From the NCBI GenBank assembly GCA_025997675.1, contig BNUX01000017.1, positions 1 to 40,824 on the forward strand: a DNA stretch of 40,824 nucleotides, read 5' to 3'. The notes beneath the pieces were generated by a model that saw nothing but the letters and a program-made list of their open reading frames with translations, searched no databases and was not told the DNA's origin. Positions 23,760-30,216 of this stretch are shown here, piece by piece. Position 1 is the stretch's first letter. The number at the start of each line of letters is the position of its first letter. The position numbers were made by a program, and so were the translations under genes. The DNA comes from Spirochaetia bacterium. GTDB taxonomy: Bacteria > Spirochaetota > Spirochaetia > Treponematales > Breznakiellaceae.

Positions 23760-24713
23760 TCATTCTTCCCGGATAAGAACTTCCCGAAATCCAACGGAAC
23801 CGAGCTTGCCCGCCAGATTTTGGATGTCATCCCCCGGTACGCCGGAGATCACCACCCGGTAGTAATCGTTATACCGTTCATAAGCCGGTTCAAGCCCGAC
23901 GCTTTTTACGCGATCAAATGCCTCTACCGCATTCCTGGTGCTCTGATAGGCGCCTACCTGGACACGGTACCGCTTATTTGTTCCCAGGGGGGGTATGTTC
24001 GGTTTAACCACCGCCGGGGTGGAGCTAAAGGATGTCGGCGGCTGTACCGGCGGTTGTGCCGAGAATACCGGCGGCTGTGTTGTTGACGGCTGTGCCGGGT
24101 ACGCCGGGTATGCCGGTTGCTGTTGCGTTGCAGGGGGTTGTGCCGGGTATGCCGGTTGTTGTGTCGTTGCGGGTGGCTGTGCCGGATATGCCGGGTATGT
24201 CGGCTGCTGTGCCGGCGCCGGTGGAATAGGCGCTATCCAGGGGTCGGATTCGGTCGGCCCCGCCGATGCTGCCGACGGGATCGGGGCGGCCCCTTCCCCG
24301 GCTAACTCTACCAGCACCGGAGCGGTCCCGGTACTGATCATATCCAGCACCTCCGCCGCGGCCCGGGAAACATCGATGATCCGGGTGTTTACAAAGGGTC
24401 CCCTATCGTTTACCCGGACAATTACCTGCTTTCTGTTCTGGGTATTGGTTACCCGCAGCATGGTACCGAAGGGCAGGGTGGGGTGGGCGGCGGTCATCTG
24501 GGAGGGGTTGAAGAGTTCACCCGACGCAGTGGGATGGCCTTCGAACTCCGTGCCGTACCAGGAGGCGATTCCATCCTGACGGAAGGCGGCGCTATCGGCG
24601 GGAACAATGCTGGGATCGTAAATACCATCGCCGGTCATATTATCCTGGGCCTGGAGGGTACAAAATGCGGCCACTATAAGGAATACAATGAAAAATCCGC
24701 TTATCTGTTTCAT
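23760..24713 (-). CDS. rlpA: RlpA-family peptidoglycan-acting protein with SPOR domain
   Basis: Three parts follow a signal peptide (SGFFIVFLIVAAFCTLQAQ). A double-psi beta barrel at about 50-135 retains the RlpA catalytic signature: GIASWYG, MTAAHPTLPFGTMLRV, VRVNDRGPFVNTRIIDVS. A Pro/Ala/Tyr/Gln-rich linker at about 155-235 is made of imperfect repeats. A C-terminal SPOR domain (YRVQVGAYQSTRNAVEAF, YYRVVISGV) binds denuded septal glycan. RlpA cleaves glycan strands lacking stem peptides during cell separation. The ATG has no ribosome site, but GATAAT lies six bases before it. Full motifs here contrast with the degenerate pair at 1460-2077. Confidence 0.92.
   Translation of the reverse strand: MKQISGFFIVFLIVAAFCTLQAQDNMTGDGIYDPSIVPADSAAFRQDGIASWYGTEFEGHPTASGELFNPSQMTAAHPTLPFGTMLRVTNTQNRKQVIVRVNDRGPFVNTRIIDVSRAAAEVLDMISTGTAPVLVELAGEGAAPIPSAASAGPTESDPWIAPIPPAPAQQPTYPAYPAQPPATTQQPAYPAQPPATQQQPAYPAYPAQPSTTQPPVFSAQPPVQPPTSFSSTPAVVKPNIPPLGTNKRYRVQVGAYQSTRNAVEAFDRVKSVGLEPAYERYNDYYRVVISGVPGDDIQNLAGKLGSVGFREVLIREE
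24040..24230 (-). repeat. Imperfect Pro-Ala-Tyr-Gln coding repeats in rlpA
   Basis: The DNA encodes repeated AYPAQPP and ATQQQPAYPAYPAQP type blocks in the linker of the RlpA protein. The repeats stay in frame and differ by single codons. They look like a length-variable linker that lets the barrel reach away from the SPOR anchor. Confidence 0.75.
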
Positions 24714-24744
24714 AGGTTCATTATCGGCAGAGTATGATAGAAGC

Positions 24745-25587
24745 TTACATTAATTCTCTGGTCGGCAGGGCTTCTTTTCCAAGGATATACCGTTCTATCA
24801 GGTCCGCTACACCATCGTCATTGTTGGATTTATCGGTAACCATGGCGGCGATGTCCTTGATCCGTTCATCCCCGTTGGCCATGGCTACCCCGATGCCCGC
24901 CCAGCGGATCATAGCCTCGTCGTTCATGGAGTCCCCGATGGCAAGCACCGCGTTCCGGGGGATGCCCAGGACTTCCGCCACCTTTGCGAGGCCGGTCCCC
25001 TTATCAACCCCGTAGGGCAGTATCTCCAGGAAATAGGGTTTGCTGGTAAAGATGGTGGATTCGCCGCCAATATAGGTTTTTAGGATGTTTTCCAGGGGCC
25101 GGAGGATCATGGGATCCCCGGGGATGAGCAGTTTGTAACAGCCGTGGCCCACCATGGCCCGGAAATTTTCCACCACCACCTGCCTTAAGCCGGTGAGCTT
25201 TTGGTCGTAGTCGGCAAATTCATTGGGGCGGGAGATATACATGATATCGTCCTCGTAGAGCTGCACCGGAAAACCCTCCGCCGATGCCAGGTCGTAGGCT
25301 ATCAGGGCTGTTTTGGGGGGGATCTTGGCCTCATAGATGAGTTTTCCTGTGTGGCTTTCCTGGATCATGGTGCCGTTATTGCAGATAAGGTAGCCGGGCC
25401 GTTTGTGGAGCCCTAAAAGCCGGGAAAAGTGTTCCATGGCTGCGGGGATCCGCCCCGAAGCCAGGACGATCACGCAGCCCTGGGCTTCTGCCTTCCTGAT
25501 GGCGTTCCGGGTACGGAACGAAATAGTCAGGTCCGACCGTAACAGGGTATCGTCTAAATCAATGGCAAGCATTTGTGTGGATGTCAT
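24745..25587 (-). CDS. Cof-type HAD-IIB family phosphatase
   Basis: The ATG at 25587 follows GAGGAG by seven bases; the frame is open further upstream without support. The 280-residue protein has HAD motif I LAIDLDDTLLRSD, motif II near VIVLASGR, a lysine in GVDKGTGLAKVAEVLG, and motif IV AIGDSMNDEAMIR. The large IIB cap lies between residues about 85 and 195. Enzymes of this type dephosphorylate small phosphorylated sugars or cofactors; the substrate is not predictable. It is divergent from parA and shares a short control region with it. Confidence 0.92.
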   Translation of the reverse strand: MTSTQMLAIDLDDTLLRSDLTISFRTRNAIRKAEAQGCVIVLASGRIPAAMEHFSRLLGLHKRPGYLICNNGTMIQESHTGKLIYEAKIPPKTALIAYDLASAEGFPVQLYEDDIMYISRPNEFADYDQKLTGLRQVVVENFRAMVGHGCYKLLIPGDPMILRPLENILKTYIGGESTIFTSKPYFLEILPYGVDKGTGLAKVAEVLGIPRNAVLAIGDSMNDEAMIRWAGIGVAMANGDERIKDIAAMVTDKSNNDDGVADLIERYILGKEALPTRELM

Positions 25588-25601
25588 CCGGCACTCCTCT
25601 A

Positions 25602-25620
25602 TGTTCAACAGCATTGAACA
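25602..25620. promoter_or_regulatory. Perfect 7-bp inverted repeat over the parA -35 box
   Basis: TGTTCAA and TTGAACA flank the five-base spacer CAGCA. The right arm contains the parA -35. The repeat also lies in the leader of the divergent HAD gene, so a bound protein could control both. Confidence 0.5.
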
Positions 25621-25642
25621 AGCACACCCATCGTATTATACT
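25614..25642 (+). promoter_or_regulatory. Promoter of parAB
   Basis: TTGAAC (25614-25619) and TATACT (25637-25642) are 17 bp apart. The leader to the parA ATG at 25672 is about 22 nt and contains GGTGGGGA. Confidence 0.65.
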
Positions 25643-25671
25643 ATAAACTAGTTTTCAATACCGGTGGGGAA

Positions 25672-26430
25672 ATGGGCAAAGTATACGTTTTTGTAAACCA
25701 GAAGGGGGGGGTCGGAAAGACTACCTCCGCCATCAGTCTTGGGGCCTACCTTGCCGAGGCGGGGAAGTCGGTGCTTCTGGTGGATTTTGATTCCCAGGCG
25801 AACCTTTCCAGCGGTGTGGGGCACCGTTCCGCCAAACCCGGGGTGTATGAACTTATTTCCGGGAATGCCTCCCTTGCGGAAGTTATCCGTGCCACAGAAG
25901 TCCCCAATCTTTCGGTAATTCCCGCCAGCCTCGACCTTTCCGGCGCTGCGGTGGAGCTTATTGGGCAGACGGATCGGGATTATTTCCTTAAAAAGGCCCT
26001 GGAACCGGTACGGAATAAGTATGATTTTATCCTCATTGACTGTCCTCCTTCCCTGGGGGTGCTTACCATCAACGGCATGGTTGCCTCTGATGCGGTACTT
26101 ATCCCTATGCAGTGCGAATATTTTGCCATGGAGGGCCTTTCCCTGCTCTTCCAGACCATCAAGCGGATTCAGAAAAAACTGAATCCCCATCTGGAAATTG
26201 GGGGGATCTTCTTTACCATGTATGATTCACGGACCCGGCTGGCCCAGGAGGTGGTGACCAAGGTGTGCGGCTATTTTAAAGACAAGGTTTTTACGACCAT
26301 CGTACCCCGGAATGTCCGGCTTTCCGAGGCCCCTTCTTTCGGCAAGCCCATTTCCCGCTACGACCCCCAATGTTCCGGCGGCAGGGCCTACAACAGCCTG
26401 GCCGAGGAGGTGATGCGCCGTGGGGCCTAA
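25672..26430 (+). CDS. parA: Chromosome partitioning ATPase ParA (Soj)
   Basis: The 252-residue protein is a deviant Walker ATPase that moves ParB-bound origins along the nucleoid. It has FVNQKGGVGKTTSAISLG (deviant Walker A with the signature Lys), VLLVDFDSQANLSSG, and FILIDCPPSLGVLTING (Walker B). No N-terminal DNA-binding extension is present, so it is the short Soj type. The parB start overlaps its last codons by 11 nt. Chromosomal parAB usually lies near the replication origin; dnaA and gyrase genes are not seen here. Confidence 0.95.
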   Translation: MGKVYVFVNQKGGVGKTTSAISLGAYLAEAGKSVLLVDFDSQANLSSGVGHRSAKPGVYELISGNASLAEVIRATEVPNLSVIPASLDLSGAAVELIGQTDRDYFLKKALEPVRNKYDFILIDCPPSLGVLTINGMVASDAVLIPMQCEYFAMEGLSLLFQTIKRIQKKLNPHLEIGGIFFTMYDSRTRLAQEVVTKVCGYFKDKVFTTIVPRNVRLSEAPSFGKPISRYDPQCSGGRAYNSLAEEVMRRGA

Positions 26431-27382
26431 AAGCCGTGGGTCTGTAAGCCGTGCGTCTGTAAGCCGTGCGTCTGTAAGCCGCTTGGGCCAGGGCATTGAC
26501 GCCCTCTTCCCGGTTGACCCGCTTGCGGATCTTAATGATTACGCAGTGGACGACGTAGGCGAAACCGATACGGCGCCTCCGGGAACAAGGCCGGACGTTG
26601 TGGTGCTGCAGGTACCCCTGGACAAGCTCAAGGCCAATCCCGGCCAGCCCCGCAAACATTTTGATGAAGAAAGCCTGCAGGAACTGGCGGACTCTATCCG
26701 GGAGCAGGGGATCATCCAGCCCCTCTTGGTGGAGGATGCCGGGAACGGGACCTGGACAATTGTTGCGGGGGAACGGCGCAGCAGGGCGGCCCGTCTTGCG
26801 GGGCTTACGGAAGTCCCCGCCATTATCCGAAACTATTCCGACGAAAAACGCCTGGAGGTTTCTCTGATAGAGAATGTCCAGCGTGCGGACCTTAACCCCA
26901 TGGAGGAGGCTTCCGCCTACCGGGCTCTCATGGAACTAACCGGCCTTTCCCAGGACGAGGTGGCGGCCAAGGTGGGGAAGAACCGTTCCACCGTGGCCAA
27001 CGCCTTGCGGCTCCTCAAGCTGCTCCCGGCGGCCCGGGATTGTCTGGAAAAGGGGACACTCACCCCCGGTCATGGGCGGGCTATTCTGTCGGTGGATGGG
27101 GAGGCGGCGCAGGAACGGCTGCTGGGGGAGATCCTCCGGCAGGGGCTTTCGGTGCGGGAGGCGGAGAAACGGGCGGCGGCACTGAACGCGGGCAACGCGG
27201 TACAGCCGGCGGCAAAACCGGCTGCGTCCAGGCGGGACCCGGAGTTGGGGGCCATGGAGGATCGCTTCCGGGAACGGCTGGGGACGAAGGTGACCATCCA
27301 CGGGGATATGAAAAAGGGCAGCATCAGTATTGACTATTATTCAATGGAAGATCTGGAGAGATTGCTGGAGATACTGGGGTAA
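26420..27382 (+). CDS. parB: Chromosome partitioning protein ParB (Spo0J)
   Basis: ParB binds parS, hydrolyses CTP and spreads as a clamp. The 320-residue product starts at GTG 26420 inside parA. Residues 4-20 are three Ser-Val-Ser-Arg-Ala repeats encoded by a 15-bp tandem repeat, just before the conserved RLGQGIDALFP head that stimulates ParA. The N-domain shows LKANPGQPRKHFDEESLQEL, WTIVAGERRSRAARLAGL (CTP/arginine box) and LIENVQRADLNPMEEA. A helix-turn-helix follows (LSQDEVAAKVGKNRSTVANA), and the C-terminus ends in a dimerisation segment. No consensus parS was found in the window. Confidence 0.94.
   Translation: MGPKSRGSVSRASVSRASVSRLGQGIDALFPVDPLADLNDYAVDDVGETDTAPPGTRPDVVVLQVPLDKLKANPGQPRKHFDEESLQELADSIREQGIIQPLLVEDAGNGTWTIVAGERRSRAARLAGLTEVPAIIRNYSDEKRLEVSLIENVQRADLNPMEEASAYRALMELTGLSQDEVAAKVGKNRSTVANALRLLKLLPAARDCLEKGTLTPGHGRAILSVDGEAAQERLLGEILRQGLSVREAEKRAAALNAGNAVQPAAKPAASRRDPELGAMEDRFRERLGTKVTIHGDMKKGSISIDYYSMEDLERLLEILG
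26429..26488 (+). repeat. 15-bp tandem repeat at the parA-parB junction
   Basis: Units at 26429, 26444 and 26459 share AAGCCGTGCGTCT apart from one or two changes, and a partial fourth begins at 26474. Two adjacent units (26444-26473) are identical. The parA stop falls in the first unit, while parB reads all of them in frame. Confidence 0.8.
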
Positions 27383-27389
27383 ACGGCCC

Positions 27390-28241
27390 CTATTCCGCCT
27401 GAGTAAACCTATACCCGTTCCCCGCCGCCGTAACCGTCCCAATAGCCGGGTACACCAGGTGCATCCCCGCGACAGGGATGTTGTTTTGCGCCACATAGGC
27501 CAGTATCCGCCTGCGTATAGCCGCAGCCGCTAGGGGGTCCGTGTCGTAGCTGACCGACTGGTCCGGTACGGGGAACTGGATAAGCTCTGCGTGCATCAGG
27601 TCCCCCCAGATGAGGAGCCTCTTGCCGTCGGACTCCAGCATAAACACGGTGTGGCCCGGGGTGTGGCCAAAGGCGGCGATGGCCTTGATCCCCGGCAGCA
27701 GGTCCGCAATGGCTGCGCCCAGTTCGCCGGGACGGAAGGTCTCCACCCGTGAACCGTAGGGGGCCAGGGCTTTGGCGGCGGAATTGCCCGTGCCGGGCTT
27801 TATCCAATAATCCTTTTCCTGCTGGGCCAGGTACACCTTGGCCTTGGGGAACAGCGCTTTGTCGTCTCTTTCGAGGCCGCCGATGTGGTCTCCGTGCAGG
27901 TGGGTCAGGAGTACCGCGTCAACCTGGGCGGGCTCAACACCTAATGTCTTCATGGAATCAAAGAGGGCCCTGCCAAAGCCGGTGTCCACCAGAATGATCC
28001 GGTCCGGGGTTTTAACAAGAAAGGTGTTGACCTCCGATGTATAGGTCCCGCCGGGAATATAGCGATCCAGGGCCGCACGGTCGGGGTTAATCAGGATGGA
28101 GGTGTTCCCCGGCCCCTGGTTTTCTACCAGCATGTGGACTTCAATGCGTCCTACTTTGTAACTGAAGATAGCGTTGTCCGCAGCAAAACTATGTACCGCC
28201 ATGGCGCTAAGAAAAATACCGCTCAGAATACTAACCTTCAT
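27390..28241 (-). CDS. Secreted metallo-beta-lactamase-fold hydrolase
   Basis: The ATG at 28241 lies six bases behind AAGGAGG and opens a signal peptide (SILSGIFLSAMAVHSFAADN). The 283-residue protein has the metal motif LLTHLHGDHIGGLE, a further His in AFGHTPGHTVFM, an Asp in LLIWGDLMHAEL and a late His in PVAGMHLVYP. The overall pattern resembles the lactonase-like branch of the superfamily, with acyl-homoserine lactones as one possible substrate, but specificity cannot be read from motifs. It lies 13 nt downstream of lysS and is probably co-transcribed. Its end is 7 nt from that of parB, with no terminator visible. Confidence 0.9.
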   Translation of the reverse strand: MKVSILSGIFLSAMAVHSFAADNAIFSYKVGRIEVHMLVENQGPGNTSILINPDRAALDRYIPGGTYTSEVNTFLVKTPDRIILVDTGFGRALFDSMKTLGVEPAQVDAVLLTHLHGDHIGGLERDDKALFPKAKVYLAQQEKDYWIKPGTGNSAAKALAPYGSRVETFRPGELGAAIADLLPGIKAIAAFGHTPGHTVFMLESDGKRLLIWGDLMHAELIQFPVPDQSVSYDTDPLAAAAIRRRILAYVAQNNIPVAGMHLVYPAIGTVTAAGNGYRFTQAE

Positions 28242-28254
28242 ATAATCCTCCTTT

Positions 28255-29847
28255 CTAATACGCACGCAATATTGCTAACAGCCGCTCCTGCTTAATTGAC
28301 CGCAGAAAATTCGCCAGCCGCGGCCCCTGGTCTTTGCCGATTAGCGCCTGGTAGGCCGCACGGAACAGGACCTTCCCGTCCATGCCGTGGTCCTCCGCAA
28401 CCTTGTAGATGGCCTCGGCGCAAGCCTTGTCGTCGGCGTATTGTTCGATGCCGGCGATGACCGTGTCCCGTAAATCCCGTATGGCCGTAGTTTCGCTGTC
28501 GTTGAGTGGAGAGCGTTCCCCCTCGCCGCGCAGGCAGAACCGGAACTCCTCCGGGGCGGATTCTTCCACCCAGTACTTGGCGCAGGCCGCCCGGGCTTTG
28601 AGGCCGGCCTGCTGCTCCGGGGCGGGGGCGGGGTTTAGGCCGTCTATCGCTTGTTCTATGTTGCCGTCGGCTATCTGGATGAGGTTGCAAAGGTGGCGGA
28701 AGGGGATCTGGTAGGGCATGACCGCCGGAACCGCCCCTACCTGGGAAAGTTCGTAGATGCGCCGGGCCCTGCGGTAAGCCTCGTCGTTCTTGGCCGGATC
28801 AAGCTTCCAGGCGATACGCTCCAGCCGGTCGTAGTCTTCGTAAATCTTTATCACGTCCAGGTCGAAGGAGATGGTGAACTCCGTGTTGGGCCGGGTCCCC
28901 GCAAAGAGATAGCGGGTTAGCTCCGGGGTGTAGACCCGGAGGACATCCGCCAGGGCTATCACTTGGCCTGAGGAACTGGACATCTTGCCGGGTACCCCCT
29001 TGGTGCCGATGAAGTCATAGCGGAAGGTGACCGGGGCGTCCCAGCCATAGACCTCTTTGCAGACCAGCCGGGCGGTGTCGAAACTGCCCCCCTGGCTGTG
29101 GTGGTCCTTCCCGGCGGGCTCGAAATCAACCTGCTCGTATTGCCAGCGCATGGGCCAGTCGATGCGCCAGCCGAGCTTGACCCCCGCCGCCCTGCGGATA
29201 TCCACCGTTTCTTTGTGGCCGCAAATATTGCAGTGGTAGCTGAGTCCCCAGTCGCCGTCCCAGCCTTCTATATCCGTATCGTCCCGGTTGCAGCTGGTGC
29301 AGAAAACGCTCACCGGCCACCAGGCGCCCTGGATCTTGTGGTCCTCGTCCCGGAACTTGTCCAGGATTGACTTGAGGGTGTCCCGGCGTTCCAGGGCTTT
29401 GCGTATCCCCTCGGCATAGCGGGAGGAGCGGTAGCGCTCGGCCTGGTAGAGGTATTCGGGCCGGATGCCCACAAAGGGCAGCATGGTTTCCACGTCCACC
29501 TCGTGATGCCGGGCATAGCTGGCGTCCCGGTCCCAGGGGTCGGGAACCATGGTGATGGGGAAGCGGAGGCAGCTTTGCAGTTCATCCTGCTTGGGCATAT
29601 TTTTCGGTACCTTGCGGAACACGTCGTAATCGTCCCAGGAATAGATGAACCGCACCTTTTTGCCCAAATCCCGCAAAGCCCGGGCCACCAAATCCACGGA
29701 GATTATCTCCCGGAAATTGCCGATATGCACCGTCCCCGAGGGGGTGATCCCGGACGCGCAGGTATACAGAGCCTTCTCGCCCTTCTCCCGGATTATCTTT
29801 GCCGCCGTCTCATCGGCCCAATGGGATGTTTCACGCTGCTTGTCCAT
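28255..29847 (-). CDS. lysS: Lysyl-tRNA synthetase, class I
   Basis: This is the archaeal-type class I enzyme, found also in spirochaetes and some alpha-proteobacteria, not the class II enzyme of most bacteria. The 530-residue protein has the HIGH-type motif TPSGTVHIGNFRE, the KMSKS-type loop GVPGKMSSSSGQ, a zinc-like cluster (FCTSCNRDD ... YHCNICGHKE) and SHWADETA at its start. The ATG at 29847 follows CAGGAGC by about seven bases. The MBL-fold gene is downstream. Confidence 0.96.
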   Translation of the reverse strand: MDKQRETSHWADETAAKIIREKGEKALYTCASGITPSGTVHIGNFREIISVDLVARALRDLGKKVRFIYSWDDYDVFRKVPKNMPKQDELQSCLRFPITMVPDPWDRDASYARHHEVDVETMLPFVGIRPEYLYQAERYRSSRYAEGIRKALERRDTLKSILDKFRDEDHKIQGAWWPVSVFCTSCNRDDTDIEGWDGDWGLSYHCNICGHKETVDIRRAAGVKLGWRIDWPMRWQYEQVDFEPAGKDHHSQGGSFDTARLVCKEVYGWDAPVTFRYDFIGTKGVPGKMSSSSGQVIALADVLRVYTPELTRYLFAGTRPNTEFTISFDLDVIKIYEDYDRLERIAWKLDPAKNDEAYRRARRIYELSQVGAVPAVMPYQIPFRHLCNLIQIADGNIEQAIDGLNPAPAPEQQAGLKARAACAKYWVEESAPEEFRFCLRGEGERSPLNDSETTAIRDLRDTVIAGIEQYADDKACAEAIYKVAEDHGMDGKVLFRAAYQALIGKDQGPRLANFLRSIKQERLLAILRAY

Positions 29848-29883
29848 AAAATGCTCCTGATTGCAGACCAAAGGCCTGGGGTG

Positions 29884-29912
29884 ATTGTATCATAGGGCGA
29901 GGGGGAAGGGAA
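29884..29912 (-). promoter_or_regulatory. Possible promoter of lysS
   Basis: On the minus strand TACAAT (29889-29884) is a good -10; TTCCCT at 17 bp is a weak -35. The leader would be about 30 nt. Confidence 0.4.
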
Positions 29913-29933
29913 AGGGGAATGCAGGGGGAGGGG

Positions 29934-30148
29934 GCGCTTGCGGGCAATGCTCCGCAAGTTGCAGGCACTGCTCCGCAGGTTGCAGGCACTGCTCCGCAAG
30001 TTGTAGGCACTGCTCCGCAAGTTGTAGGCGCTGCTCCGCAAGTTGCGGGCACTGTCCCTCAAGTTGCGGAACGTTGCCCTCAAGTTGCGGGACATTGCCG
30101 GCAACTTGTAGGCAATGTCCCGCAAGGGGGGGGTCCGTCAAAGGTCCG
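29934..30148 (+). repeat. 21-bp tandem array B: one diverged and eight regular units plus conserved tail
   Basis: Units start at 29955, 29976, 29997, 30018, 30039, 30060, 30081 and 30102, exactly 21 bp apart and mostly opening CAAGTTG. A diverged unit precedes them at 29934. At 30123 CAA runs into eight G and TCCGTCAAAGGTCCG, the tail also found in array A. The unit body (close to CAGGCACTGCTCCG) differs from array A while CAAGTTG is shared. A 15-bp inverted repeat, TTGCGGGACATTGCC and its complement with an 11-nt spacer, lies at 30084-30124. The array fills the gap between the divergent lysS and fusA genes; no gene is seen in it. Confidence 0.92.
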
Positions 30149-30155
30149 GCGGGAA

Positions 30156-30184
30156 TTGCCCCGACCTCATTATTTGGGTACAAT
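30156..30184 (+). promoter_or_regulatory. Promoter of the EF-G gene
   Basis: TTGCCC (30156-30161) and TACAAT (30179-30184) are 17 bp apart, beginning 8 bp beyond the tail of array B. The leader is about 26 nt. Confidence 0.6.
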
Positions 30185-30216
30185 AGGGCGGACTAAAGTC
30201 CGTAGGAGTTGTCCCC

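Noticed and set aside
23673..23760. CIRCE heat-shock operator before groES
   Set aside because: No TTAGCACTC/GAGTGCTAA pair is present; TTAGT and ACTAA stretches are too short and irregular.
29827..29842. TGTTTCAC half of a parS site in the start of lysS
   Set aside because: Only the first nine of sixteen consensus bases match and the second arm is absent; it lies in conserved coding sequence.
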